From: Aquanectria penicillioides
Lineage: Eukaryota; Ascomycota; Sordariomycetes; Hypocreales; Nectriaceae
Direction of reading: 5' to 3'
NCBI GenBank assembly: GCA_003415625.1
Contig: PYIU01000002.1
Span: 434,001 to 498,000 of the forward strand
DNA length: 64,000 nt
Shown here: positions 33,235 to 46,759 of the stretch, in pieces
Position numbering within the stretch: the stretch's first letter is position 1
Layout of the letters: each line of letters begins with the position of its first letter
Translations under genes and position numbers: made by a program
Notes under the pieces: model-generated
What the model was told of the DNA's origin: nothing
Databases searched by the model: none
Seen by the model: the letters and a program-made list of their open reading frames with translations, nothing else

Positions 33235-34205
33235 ACTTCATGTACACCCATTTGATATCGGATCTCGGTCAAATAGATTGAAAGTGTGAAATATCACAAA
33301 TGTCAGAAGCTTGAAGTTTGACGTAAGGACGCAAGGGGCCTTCACCTAAAGCGTCAAAATTAGGTGTGGAGACAAAATGCTAGCAAACAGCTCTGCTAGC
33401 GAACAGGTAATTTCGAAAATTTAGTTCGCTACCTTTGCAAGTAGTTTCTTTAGATAACAAGTCCTTTTTTAAGTAATATCTCTTTTTCTTTCTCATGAAG
33501 CACTATTCCTCCATCGATATTCATTTATTTACTTCTCCCACCTCTTCCTGGCCAGTTTGTCCCAAAGTCCAATTCGACATGACTATGATGATATCTCCAC
33601 TGCTCGACTTCTTTTGTCCAGCCTTTTTCCAGATTTTTACTAGCGGGAACGCTTGCATAGCCAATTGATTCCCCTCATTTGCGAGTCATTGTGGAGAAGC
33701 TGGGACGCATGGCGGTAAAGATCTTTGCCGCCTCCGGAATGACAGTGTTGCTTTACCGCCACCCTACCCTAGAGAGATTGAATATTTCATGTTTTCTGGA
33801 AACAGCCACTCGTCAGCCACCTGGGATACCACCGCGTAGATGTGGGTGGCACATAATTAATTCTAAGTCAATCTACTTGAACGTAAATTCCCGTTGTACA
33901 GCCCTCATGACGAACTGTTCTACAAAGTCGGCTCAATCAGAGTTGTGGAGAATGGAGGGACAACATGGGATGGAGTGGAATGTTCTTTGAACCGGCTGCA
34001 GAATTAACCATGGAAAATGGAAATTTACAGTATCGAGCTCATTTTAGTAGTAAAACTATTCAGAATCAATAACCCTTAATGAGGTAAGAAATAGTAGGAA
34101 TGTGGGCTTCTCTAATCCTCCCCTTGACTAGTTCCTACTGCATTATTCCGGCTCGACTCTGGCCACCACGCTCAGGTGCCGATTCATCTGCCGATCAACC
34201 TTGCA
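33235..34205. other. Intergenic, qutA promoter side
   Basis: Almost 1 kb without a supported gene. It includes the upstream region of qutA and the 3' flank of qutD. A 103-codon frame at 33679-33990 has no family features. Confidence 0.5.
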
Positions 34206-35966
34206 TCAAGCAACATCCTCCCGGTACTCAACACCTTCCTTATCGTCTTTCACCCCCATGGCGTCTTGAAATGTGCGCCTTTCTTCAATAATTATATCTG
34301 CTTGGCGTCGCCAAGTGAAAGGCAGACCCTTTCGAGTAAAGAGAATATCCATATCCTCAAGAGTAATTCCCTTCGTCTCAGGTACCAAGAAACATGCGAA
34401 CACGAGACCAAAGACCACAGAACAGGCAAACAAGAGGAACGTTCCATACGTGATGTTGGCCATCATGTACGGAGTCGAGTAGACAATAGTAAACTGACCG
34501 AGCCATTGAGCGCAAGTTGTAAAAACCAAGCAAATGGATCGAATGGCCATAGGGAAGACTTCGGCACTAGAGATCGACTATTATTAGAGACAAGCGGAAA
34601 AGTTAGATTATTGAGACACTTACCAAAAGATCCATGGGATACCGTTCCAAGAAATTGCATAAAACACTGCAAAGACGTAAACCATGACGATAGCTGCATA
34701 TGCACCAGCAGTCTTTTCGCCGGTGACAGACGTGGCGTTGAAGGAACCGCTCAGCTTGGAATATGCTCCGAGGTAGAAAAGAGCGATAGATGCCCCAATA
34801 GATCCGATGACAAGAGATCGTCGACGGCCAAGGCTATCGACACCCCAGATCATATATAAGCCAGTGGACATGGCTTTGACGATGCCAAAGATGCCCGTCG
34901 CGAGGAGCCCGACGCTGGTGCCTTTGAACCCGATTGATTGGAAGATGGTAGGTGAATAGTAGTTGAGTGCATTGATGCCGGACATGTTTTGAATGAACAT
35001 GAGCGAGATGCCAAGAACCAGACGAATTCTATTTGCAGGCTGAAAAACCTCGCGCAGCTTGCCCAATAATTTTTTCTTGCCACCGGAATTGTTTTCTTCT
35101 TCGATCTGGCGCAAGCATGTGTCGATTTCCCAATTGAGGTAAGAATCATCAGGTGGAAGCTGCCGGAGACGCTGGAGAACCCTGCGGGCATCCTCTACTC
35201 GCCCAGCGTTAAGAAGCCATCGAGGAGACTCTGGCTGGAAGAACATGCAAATCACCAAAAGAGTTCCGGGTGCAAGTTGAAGCGCAAATGGGATGTGCCA
35301 TTGTGCGTCTGAAAGTGGCGAGATGTGAATATTGACACCGTAGTTGACCCAAAAGCCAATAATCTGGGAGAATTGAAGAAAGATTTCGAAGAGGCCAATG
35401 AGGCGACCACGGATCGCTGGGGGACCGGATTCTGAAATGTACACAGGGATGATCATCGATGAGGAGCCGACAGCAACACCTAACGAGATAAATGTCAATT
35501 GATTGCACTCCCAGTCACATTGAAACGCGACAGTTTAGACTTCGTGACGAAACTTACCAGTAAGTGCCCTTCCAGCGTAAATGAGGGCCAAACTTCCGTT
35601 GGAAACCAGTTGGAGGATGGCTCCAATGTCAAAAACAGCACCGCACATCATCAACACCCATCGACGGCCAAGCTTCTCGACTAGGTAGTAGCAAAGGAGA
35701 ACCCCAAAGAAGCACCCGGCCTGGAAGGTGCTGACGATGTTGGCCTTCAGAGCTGCCAGTTCCTTGCCTGACGAGGAGGCCAATCCAAAGCGCTTTTGGA
35801 ACGAAGGGAGAGACATGGTTCCGCCGATGAAGGCCGAGTCATAGCCAAACATGGCGGAACCCATGGCTGCAGACGCAGCGAGAGCGTAGATGCGCCAGTT
35901 GTACACTGCCGCAGGGGCAGGGTTGGCCGAGTCATCGGGAGGCCTTGCAAAGATGTTCTTCACCAT
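34206..35966 (-). CDS. qutD: Quinate permease, MFS sugar-porter family
   Basis: Exons 35966-35558, 35479-34624 and 34566-34206 give 541 residues with introns of 78 and 57 nt. The twelve-helix sugar porter pattern is complete. It has FGYDSAFIGGTMSLPSF after helix 1, KLGRRWVLMM between helices 2 and 3, and IPVYISESGPPAIRGRLIG. The PESPRWLLNAGR motif after helix 6 is present, then SLGRRRSLVIG, WNGIPWIF and PETKGITLEDMD near the C-terminus. The N-terminus MVKNIFARPPDDSANPAPAAVYNWRIY is typical of QutD/QA-Y permeases. It imports quinate across the plasma membrane and lies next to qutB and qutA. In A. nidulans its expression requires QutA. Confidence 0.92.
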
Positions 35967-36473
35967 GATTGTAATGTAATGTAGAAGGCTGGGGTATCGA
36001 GGAGAGGTTGCCGGCTGGTATGGGGGTGAAGAAGATGGGATACATGCTGCAACCTTGCTTTTATGCTTTCAGATGAACCTGGTTCATTTCCCCAGACCCC
36101 AGATCTCCACTCTTACCCCGGAGTTCGCATCTTGGGGTTTGCTGCGTGCGTGATTCGCGGTGGACGAATCAACCGTTGGTCTCTTCATTGCGAGTCAGGT
36201 CTGGGAGGCTTGGCAGAACTTCAGCCGCTAAGACCCATGGATTAGCGCATAAAACCTCATCCGCCTCACGCAGCACTATGGGATCACATGTGATTGAGGC
36301 ATCGCTCAGCTAAAGAAACTAGTCCACGTAATTAGTTGGGCCAAGGGAAGAATAATGAACTAGACATGGCCATGGTCTAGATCAACACTCGCATCATCTC
36401 CGCCAACGGTGGGTCTGGCAAAGTTCGTACGCGAGGAATTATGAAAATCATCTCTGTTGACATCTAAGATTGT
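35967..36473. other. Intergenic, qutD promoter
   Basis: The right-hand flank of qutD should hold its promoter. No other gene or recognisable operator was seen. Confidence 0.5.
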
Positions 36474-37391
36474 TTATTTTCCTGCAAGGGCCTTTGAAAT
36501 TGCCGCCCTGGCCGCTTTGAATGGCATCTCAGCCAACGGCCGTTCCATCCAGAGCACCTGCTGAGCGATTCCCTGGTAGATCATGGCCTCTGTGCCTGGC
36601 AGTACATTCCAGTTTTCCCGCTCTGCGAGAGTGTAGAACTCAGTTACAATTTTAGGATGATAACACATTTCCAGCACAAATCCCTTCTTATCCTTCTTCA
36701 GAAATTCCAGGGAAATATTTCTTGCCATAACTTCTCCAGGAGAGGTGGGGGGGAAATCAGGGACAGTTCCCACGATGACAACCGGAGCCTCGAGCTGTTG
36801 GACTTGCTCGACAGTAGATACATGAGTCAACTTTGGAGCTTCATCAAGCCCAGCAAACGAAGAAATAATGGCAGCAACCTCTTCTTCAACTCGATTAACG
36901 ATATAAACCTCGGAAGCCCCGAGCCATTTGTAAACGGCATAAATAGCGCTCCGGGCGGCGCCACCGCCACCAACCACAAGAGCAGGCCGGCCTCTACTTT
37001 GAGACAGAATATCTGGGAAATTGTTCAAGAATGCTTCCCGAACCCCGACACAGTCGGTGTTGGTGCCAATATATTTCTTTTTGCCGGTATCTGGGTCTCT
37101 TCTGATGAAAATGGTGTTGATTGCTCCGATTGCACGTGCTTCCTCAGTCACCTCGTCACACTCCTTCATCCATGCGATTTTGTGTGGCATGGTCACCGCT
37201 GAGCCAATGCAATCGGGAGCCTTGAGCTTCGGTAAAAAGTCATCCTTATCTATAGAATCGATAGGCTCATATGTCCAAGGAACATCAAGAGCCTTGAAAA
37301 TAGTAGAGTGAAGAAGTGGTGCAAGCGATTGATGAAGGGGATGGCCAAAAAGATAGGTCCGCAAAGGTTGTGAGAGCTTGTTGTCTGACAT
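36474..37391 (-). CDS. qutB: Quinate dehydrogenase
   Basis: From the ATG at 37391 the protein is 305 residues (MSDNKLSQPL). An in-frame upstream ATG at 37529 would add 46 residues of low-complexity leader and is considered less likely. It oxidises quinate to 3-dehydroquinate and shikimate to 3-dehydroshikimate with NAD. Motifs in order are TYLFGHPLHQSLAPLLHSTI, the catalytic Lys in GSAVTMPHKIAWM, the catalytic Asp in GTNTDCVGVREAF, the Rossmann loop LVVGGGGAARSAIYAVYKW and IVNRVEEEV, then FVLEMCYHPKIV and MIYQGIAQQVLWME. It sits beside the permease gene, as in known qut/qa clusters, and marks the right end of the recognisable cluster. Confidence 0.9.
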   Translation of the reverse strand: MSDNKLSQPLRTYLFGHPLHQSLAPLLHSTIFKALDVPWTYEPIDSIDKDDFLPKLKAPDCIGSAVTMPHKIAWMKECDEVTEEARAIGAINTIFIRRDPDTGKKKYIGTNTDCVGVREAFLNNFPDILSQSRGRPALVVGGGGAARSAIYAVYKWLGASEVYIVNRVEEEVAAIISSFAGLDEAPKLTHVSTVEQVQQLEAPVVIVGTVPDFPPTSPGEVMARNISLEFLKKDKKGFVLEMCYHPKIVTEFYTLAERENWNVLPGTEAMIYQGIAQQVLWMERPLAEMPFKAARAAISKALAGK

Positions 37392-37824
37392 GGTTGCGTT
37401 TGAGAAGATGGGTGCAGCGTTTCGGAGCCTGCAGTAAGATGGGTTACAGGACTTAGCGACAGACAAGGCCGATGGGATGCTGGATGTCTGATACGAGATG
37501 CTTAAAAGGGGCACAGGACCTGGAACCACATTCCAGGGACATCACAGCGCTTTTCCGTCACATAGCAACTGCACAAGGCTTTTGGCGCCAATATGACGGT
37601 TGAGATTTTACCCGCCATCCAACTGTTCCCTGCTATCCATCAATTACGTTGCCTGGCCCTTTGCTATGACCGAAACTGATTAGCCAAGTCTCAATTTGTT
37701 CGCCCCAAACCGGTAAAAACCTGGTGCATCCAACCCCGGAACCGCCACATAATACGGTATAATAAAAAATAAGTCTATAGGCGGCTATACAAAGTCCGCA
37801 GTCTAATTGTACATAACCAAATTT
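37392..37824. other. Intergenic, qutB promoter
   Basis: This lies between the qutB start and the 3' end of the mannosidase gene. No other feature was recognised. Confidence 0.5.
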
Positions 37825-39669
<1,845 letters not shown>

Positions 39670-41560
39670 GGGGGCGGCGGTGGAAAACGGCGGTGATACA
39701 TGAAGAAATGGAGAATGGAGATGGATTAAGAGTGCAGGCTCGTCGAGGAGCAAAGGCGTGAGTCGCGCCCACAAGTTGCTCATAAGCATTTCTTTATGGC
39801 CTCTGCCGGTACCGACGACTCGCAAAGGCGAAACCCCCTGCATATGCAAATCACGCCCCCAAGCGCTGAGGCTTTGCCGCAGTCCAGCAACATTTGCCCA
39901 AGGATGCACGCCGTAAACCAACAAGGACTGTGTGGTGACGACAAAGCAATCATTGCCACTTTTAAACGCCACCAGTTGATCCGTGGTGAGGCCATGTGGA
40001 GCCTCTTCCTCGACACGTATCAGGGATCCTACGGACCCGAGTCATGATGGATGGGAATGAGGATGCTGCAGGTAAGTTCGGAATCCTGGAACAAGTCCAG
40101 GTGATTGGGACGGTCCGCATGTGTGCCCCGGGACGATTTCCACCGACTGAGGGGGCTCGCAGATCGCAAAAGTTGTCGTTGCTTGACCCGGTCTCGATGT
40201 TCGAGGCCACGAATCGGGTGGAGATAGTCTGCAACTGTGGCTCTTGAGCTTACGTCGGACACCCGCTGTCGGCGCGGCCCTAGTGTCAGACACCCGGCTC
40301 ACGGAACATCTACTTGTTGAATACCTAGGTAGTTATGGGTCGGGTTCCCCGTTAGACGAGATTCGCTCTTCATTACATTCGATGAGGTTCCGAATTGTCA
40401 CTGTATGGGTCTCGTATCTGCACACAAACCCTTCGACTCTAAAAAAGGGACAAACGAACGCACGAACGCACGTAACGCAGTTCGTTCACACCCCCACTTT
40501 GCATGCCCCGGATGTCCCGAACTTTGACTTTTATTTATTTAGGCACTTATTTATTTTTATCTTTGTTTATTTTTCCTTTTTCCTTTTTCCTCCTTGGCAT
40601 AGTATAAAGCTTAATGTTGGATTGAATACTCATGATGAGGCAGAAGCTTTGTGCCAGTCCATGGCACGGTCGCATACATATTGACCGAACTCATCCCTCC
40701 AGAGTAGTAATCTCTGCAGCCTGCCGCAAGGATTGTGCTGGATCCTCCTTTGGTCTCAATCTAAAGCGCCGGAGCCGTGTTTTGAATTCAACCTCATATA
40801 AATTTGTCCACTAGCTGAACTTGTCTTTAGTATGTGAAGTACCATTCAGTATTATCCTGGCGGCAGGATTCTTGGTTTCCTACCCGAAGGTAAAAAGAAC
40901 AAAATGCCCCACACGCAATCCAAGGTTCGTTGGCAGCCGATCTTCGTCTCGTCTAGTTTTAATGCCCAGGGCCGTCCGTGGAGGATCGCAATGCGCCATC
41001 ACTCCGTCAAATGATGAATCGACCTAAAACGCACGGTCGGTCGCCAAGGAAGGTCATCGAGAAACACATCAGCCGCAAGAAATGCCGAAGCGCGCTAGCT
41101 GGTTTGAAGATTCAGGGCGCGAACCAATGTTTGACCTCACGAAAACACGATTTCTTCGGCTAAATCACCCCACGGAGCTGTGCTTGTTGCAGCGCCAGCA
41201 CGGCCGGGAAGAAGTTTGAAGCTGGTGCCAACGATATAGACTGGATTGAAAAAATTTCATGGAGGTTTTGCGTTTAGGATTCATGCTCTGTGGGTTGCAT
41301 CCTGGTGGAACGGGGATCTTTTGCGATTATTTAGGAACGATCAAATCATTGCGAAATCACTAAGATCTAGGATCATTTATCATGGCCCTCGGGCGGGCAA
41401 CAACAGGCGCTTGATCTAATGACGCACTGTCACCTGCGCCTCATCTGCACCAGGGAGAAGCACGAGAAGGGTGAGTGAAGCAAGAGTCCTGAACAATTAG
41501 GCAGATTGATTGCTGATTCATCTATAAATGCCGAAGATACGGTGTATTCAACAGAAACGG
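39670..41560. other. Long intergenic stretch with a T-rich tract
   Basis: About 1.9 kb without a supported gene. Around 40455-40480 there is a short acgaacgc repeat, and 40530-40595 is strongly T-rich (tttatttattt, cctttttcc). These tracts may belong to promoters, but nothing specific can be claimed. Confidence 0.5.
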
Positions 41561-43381
41561 TCAAACCGATTGGTGATAGAACCACGCCCCAGCCCCGATG
41601 ATCGCACTGAGTGCGACGGCCGTCAGAGCACCAGGAGCCAGGCTTTCATGGCCTCTAGTCGCAGCAGCGTCACTGGAAGTTTTGTACGAAAAATCATCCC
41701 AGGCAATGAAAACGCTCCTCAACCAGTACCGATACTGCCAGTCAGGGTACATCATGTAGTTCCTCCCTTTAGTGGACTCGACAGCCCAAGATGTGCACCC
41801 TGTCGCCCAGACCAATCCTTTTGCTTTTTCCTGAACTACATCAATGTCCTTCTTTTCCGCATCGGGCTTAATGTCGACTACATCGGGTGCATTTCGGATG
41901 GTCGGCAAAACAGACCTTCTGTCTCGGAGGGCTTTCATGATAGGCGTAATGACGCGCATGGTAAAGTTGATTTGGCATTCAGTAGTATAAATGACCGAAA
42001 GATGGCCGCTTACCGTGTTTGGGCCCATCATGATAAAGAAGTTTGGGAAACCAGAAACACAGGTCCCAAAGTAGGCCGAAGAAACTCCTTCGCTCACTTG
42101 ATCCCACTGAAGAGTGGTGTTAGCTCGCGTGAGGACTGATGCGTTTGTTTGAATTACTCACGTGGTCAGTTAGAGTCTTGCCGTTTTCGCCCGTGATTTC
42201 CATTGGGAAGAGGAACTTTTGCGTCTCAAATCCATTCGCAAGGACAATAGCATCGGCTGGAATCATTCTCCCTGACTGAGTTCGAACTCCATTTTCCAAC
42301 AGTTGATCAACGGGATCAGCGTAGACTAATTCAACATTGTCTCGGTGAAGGCTGAGGAGATAGTCTGTGTCATTGACCCGGCGTTTGCAACCAACTTCTG
42401 TTTTGGGGACCAGAAAGTCTAGGTATTTGGCAGGGGCGTGCTTCTTGATGTACTCGGCCCCTTTGGTCGACCAATCTTCTCGAGTGCCGGCACCAGAGAC
42501 GGTGTAGAATCCTTGAAAGTCTTGTTCTTTTTCCCAGTAAAGACTTGCACGATATAATCTCATTGCAAATGGAACCCATTTCATGGTCCACTTGAACAGA
42601 TTGGAATAAGTTGGGTTTGGCCGTTCCGATAGCCAGTGCGCTTGTCGACTGAATTGGGTCACCTTTTTAACCGCCGCTTCACCCTCGCTGATGGTAGGTA
42701 CGATTTGAGTTGCGCTGCATCCATTTCCTAGGATCGAGTCAATTCACGACTCAAACAGCAACCTTCGAGGGCACAGGCATACCAATTATGACAACTTCTT
42801 TATCTTTCCATTCAAACGAATGATCCCATTCGGCGGTGTGAAACAATCGCCCTTGGAATGTTGTCGCACCAGGGAGATCACATTTTTTGGGTATAGATAG
42901 GGCACCAACTGCAGAGATTAGAATTTTACAGCGGCGGTGTATCAGTTGACCAGTTCCAAGATCCTTGACAGACACTACCCATGTGCCGGAACCCTCGTCC
43001 CAACGGGCTGTTTCTACTACCGACTGAAAGCGGACGTGGTTGTCGATGTTGTATTTTTTGGCCACGTCCCGAAAATATGCATATATCTCCGGCTGCGTAG
43101 CAAACTTTTGAGACCAGTTTGGATTTAGTTCAAAGGAGTACGAGAAGAAATGAGAGGGAACCTGAAATGAAGATTGATAAGTAGAGGATGTCGAATTCGG
43201 ATGGTTGACCTACATCACATCCACACCCAGGATACGAGTTGACCCACCACGTTCCGCCAAGATGATCGGACTTTTCAAAAATCTCAAAGTTTCTGGTGCG
43301 ATGCTGTCGGACAAGCTGAATAGCTAAGCCGAGGCCAGACATACCGGCTCCAATAATGAGGACATCAACATCTTGAATCAT
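41561..43381 (-). CDS. Baeyer-Villiger-type flavin monooxygenase
   Basis: Exons 43381-43214, 43161-42783, 42727-42162 and 42106-41561 join to 552 residues, with introns of 52-55 nt. The N-terminal FAD loop is VDVLIIGAGMSGLGLAIQL, followed by GGTWWVNSYPGCGCDVPSHFFSY. The Baeyer-Villiger fingerprint FxGxxxHxxxWD is exact (FQGRLFHTAEWD). The NADPH loop is VVIIGNGCSATQIVP. The C-terminus has a hydrophobic tail (ALTAVALSAIIGAGAWFY) that may anchor it in a membrane. Such enzymes insert oxygen next to a ketone or oxidise heteroatoms; the substrate cannot be read. The start at MIQDVDV is chosen over an upstream in-frame extension to 43540. Confidence 0.9.
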
Positions 43382-44154
43382 GACGATAGCTGTACGAGAA
43401 TGTGAGAAACACGAAGAGGGAATATAAGCAAAACAAAATGGGTTTGAAGGTAGACAATAATTGTATATTCTGGCACCGAGATCATGGGCTCGGGATAGTT
43501 GGTAAATATACACATCTAGCCACGCGCGAGTAGACAACAATCATCGGAGACGACCTTTTGGAAGGGGCTAGGGTCAAAGTGTCTCATTCATTTTCCTGGT
43601 GGTTGTCGGCCGCAAAAGGAAGCCAAGCCGAGCAAGCTATGTCCTCGGAATCTTTTCCAAATTCGAGGTCTCGAATGACTAATTTTCACGAGCTAGAGTC
43701 AAACCTGCTTTGGTCATGCGGGCGGCAAACCTCCAATACTGTGGGGACCGAAAATCGGCAGCCTTTCCGTTTTGGAACAACGACTGACGAGTGGAAGTCC
43801 GCACATGAGAGATGCTCGCAAAGAAATTGCCAAATACACGGGAAGGGAGTATTTCTTGAGGATGCGAGAAGGCAATTGTAGTGTGATAAAAAAGACCTAT
43901 AGAAATATAGGCATTCTAGAGAATTAAGCCATTGCGTTCTTTGCATTTATGTTGTCCGTAGCCACACATTTGGGAGAGGTTGGCCTCGTGGGTCTTTGAT
44001 GAGCGAACGTGGACCATCGGTAGCGCCAAGGTACGAGTATGAGTGGATTTCCTGGTTGAGTCAATAAACTGATGAACTTGATATAAAAAAAAGGTACGCT
44101 CCTTGCCGCTTCGACCACCAATCCCTAGCAACACAAACCTCCAGTTTCTTGAAA
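43382..44154. other. Intergenic between divergent genes
   Basis: This 773-bp stretch lies between the head-to-head monooxygenase and histidine phosphatase genes. Only short frames without family features were seen. Confidence 0.5.
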
Positions 44155-45006
44155 ATGCCGGTCACAATCCACCTTGTCCGCCACGCACAAGGCTTTCATA
44201 ATTTATCCCGAGAAAACGAGTTACTTCATGATCCATTGCTTACGGACCTTGGCAAGCAACAATGCGCGAACCTCAAGGCACTATTCCCGTATCATGACAA
44301 GCTTGCCAAGTTCATCGCCTCACCTCTCAAGCGCACCTTGGCCACATGCATTCTGGCGTTCGGACCAGAAGCCAATGACAAATTCGACAATTTTCAATCA
44401 GTCATTGCCATTCCAGAGCTGCAGGAAGTATCTGATGCGCCTTGCGATACTGGCAGCGATCCTTCAATTTTACGGGAGGAATTCAAGGGAACCGTGAATC
44501 TCACACACACATATGATGGATGGAATTCTGTTTCCAATTGGACGACCTGGGAAGATAAAGTGGAAGCTGTGCAAACTCGGGCAACAAAGGCAAGGAACGT
44601 GCTCAGAGAAATCCTCCAGTACTCTGGTGATGATGAGCATGTGGTCGTGGTCAGCCATGGAGCATTCTTGCACTTCCTCACCGAGGACTTTTATGGCCTA
44701 GCGCCAGCAGAAGGTAAGGATATGAGCAAACGAGGAAACAGAAAGTGTTATGCTGACGTTTCGTTAGCAACTGCTTGGAAAAATACTGAGTATCGGTCGT
44801 ATCAATTTCAAGATGTAGAACACCTCGACCCTGGGGCATCATTGATCGAGACGCAAGAAAGCTGGCAACGACGATTTGGTGATGCGCCACGCCCAACGGA
44901 GAAGGATCAGCAAGAGCTGCGAAAGCAATTTTTAGCACAGCTAGAACCATATGTTAATCATGCTGATTTTGGACGGCCGGGCGATGCAAAGGTGAATGGT
45001 CACTAA
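44155..45006 (+). CDS. Histidine phosphatase (phosphoglycerate mutase-like) family protein
   Basis: The protein is 265 residues if a 54-nt, frame-neutral intron at 44714-44767 (GTAAGG..GTTAG) is removed; unspliced it is 283. It begins MPVTIHLVRHAQGFHNL, with the catalytic His in the RHG-type motif RHAQ. ASPLKRTLATCILAF supplies an Arg-containing substrate loop and HVVVVSHGAFLHFL the second catalytic His near residue 165. Members act on phosphorylated small molecules, and this fungal subgroup is poorly defined, so the substrate is unknown. It follows the divergent monooxygenase gene and precedes an SDR on the same strand. Confidence 0.88.
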   Translation: MPVTIHLVRHAQGFHNLSRENELLHDPLLTDLGKQQCANLKALFPYHDKLAKFIASPLKRTLATCILAFGPEANDKFDNFQSVIAIPELQEVSDAPCDTGSDPSILREEFKGTVNLTHTYDGWNSVSNWTTWEDKVEAVQTRATKARNVLREILQYSGDDEHVVVVSHGAFLHFLTEDFYGLAPAEGKDMSKRGNRKCYADVSLATAWKNTEYRSYQFQDVEHLDPGASLIETQESWQRRFGDAPRPTEKDQQELRKQFLAQLEPYVNHADFGRPGDAKVNGH

Positions 45007-45641
45007 ATAACTAGGTGAAGGGGAGCGACGGAACTGATGTGCAAGACCACGGTATTAGAAAATAAAATTAGATAAATAATGGTGAATAGTCCGTATAAAA
45101 TGAGTACTTGGATATCTAGTCTGTTTCCGACTCCAGCTTTGAGGTTAACAAATCATGCGTTATTTACAGGTACCAGGTGAATTTGCCATTTGCAGGGTCG
45201 GAAGAGCTGCCGTGCTTAGTGGCGTTCCATCAATTTGCTCAGCCATTTGCAGACGGTGGAGATTTCTATCCAGGCTGAACTAGAACCTACTTAGTCGGTT
45301 TGGGTTGCTAGTGGGATCACTTGGGCGCAAGATTGGTACCATCTCGGCACCGCTACTGAATTTGATATTGGAGCATCGCAATTGTCTATTCCCTCAGCCA
45401 ATGACGAAACCAAGAACCGAACTCTTCTGCATGCATCTCCACTACGCCTATTTATTTGAACTGTCGCGGCGTTTCACCACAGGAAATAGACAAAGGAAAC
45501 CTTGCCGAGGTCATGGTCACGCGGAGACGCCTCTTGAGTTTAGGCAGCCGTTTAATTCTCGCTTGGAATAATAAATGTATCCCTAGAACCAATCTTTACA
45601 AGGCTGGAGCAGATAAATTATCAGCTCACAGATCAACAGCC
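45007..45641. other. Intergenic, no gene seen
   Basis: This holds the 3' flank of the phosphatase gene and the promoter of the SDR gene. Short frames here have no family features. Confidence 0.5.
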
Positions 45642-46643
45642 ATGGCTTCTCTATCCAATTCACAACGACTGAAGGATAAGGTGTGCATCGTGACGGGCTC
45701 CTCATCTGGCCTCGGGAGAGCAATTTCTCTAGGATATGCCCGTGAGGGTGCTGCACTCGTCTGCGTGGACCTTCAACCTGCAGCCCGGGCCCAGGTTGCG
45801 TCCGAACAGAGTGTCAACACCGATGAACTAATCAAGCAAAACAATGGCCGTGCCGTATTTATCAAGGCAGACATGAGCAAGGCTGATGAAGTGGAGGCTA
45901 TGGTGCAGAAAGCAGTTGCCGAGTATGGTCGCATTGATGTGTACGTCACAGTTGCACTCTCATGCGTATGAAAATCGGATTCGCGTCTCTGACATGTGAA
46001 AAAGACTAGTCAACAATGCTGGAATCTCTATTGAGGCAAAGAATCCGCCTTACAGAATCCACGAAACTCCTGATGAAACATGGGATATTACTATGGCAGT
46101 GAATGCAAAATCCATCTTCTTGGCTTCCAAGCACACGATCCGTCAGATGCTGCGCCAAGACGCTCAAAGTTCGGGAGATCGTGGATGGATCATCAACCTC
46201 TCATCTATTTTTGGCCTAGTTGGTGGCCGGCACAACTGTGAGTTGAAGCTGATACCTGGTTATGGAACATCTTGGCTCATATTCGTAGGCTCTTATGCCG
46301 CATCAAAGGCTGCTGTGTCCAATTTGACTAGACAAATTGCTCTGGATTATGCCTCGGACGGTATCCATTGTAATGCCATCTGCCCTGGATGTAAGTGTTT
46401 GATCACCACTCGCTCCGAGCTCGAGCAATCGATTGATCCTTTATTCCAGATACCCAAACAGCAATCTTTAGAGACACGGTCGAGAACCTAGACGACCTCG
46501 AGGGAATCCGATCCCGCCATCCTCTTCATGGCATTGGAGTTCCGGAGGATATTGTCGGGGCAGCTATCTTCTTAGCCAGTCAAGAGGCTAGATGGATTAC
46601 GGGTGTTTCACTTCCGGTCGATGGTGGTTACACCGCTCAATAA
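45642..46643 (+). CDS. Short-chain dehydrogenase/reductase (classical SDR)
   Basis: Four exons (45642-45940, 46005-46237, 46289-46390, 46450-46643) join to 275 residues, with introns of 64, 51 and 59 nt. The cofactor loop is [19 protein letters not shown] near residue 16. Next come LVNNAGIS near 102, the catalytic Ser in [14 protein letters not shown], and the YxxxK pair in [21 protein letters not shown]. The C-terminus has [26 protein letters not shown] and [12 protein letters not shown]. An Asp soon after strand 2 (CVDLQP) suggests NAD(H) preference. The substrate is unknown. The first acceptor (GAAAAAG before ACTAGTC) is chosen because it alone keeps LVNNAG in frame. Confidence 0.9.
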
Positions 46644-46759
46644 GCTTCTAACTTAAGGTCATGTTGAGCAGTCAAATAGAAGTAGCATCATATATACAAC
46701 TTAAAATTGCATTCGGTCTAATAAGCTCGTAATACAACGTGTCGATTTTCCGTAGACAC

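Noticed and set aside
15787..37391. Activator (QutA/QA-1F) palindromic sites in the cluster promoters
   Set aside because: Scanning by eye for GGRTAARYRYTTAYCC gave only half-site-like matches; none good enough to report.
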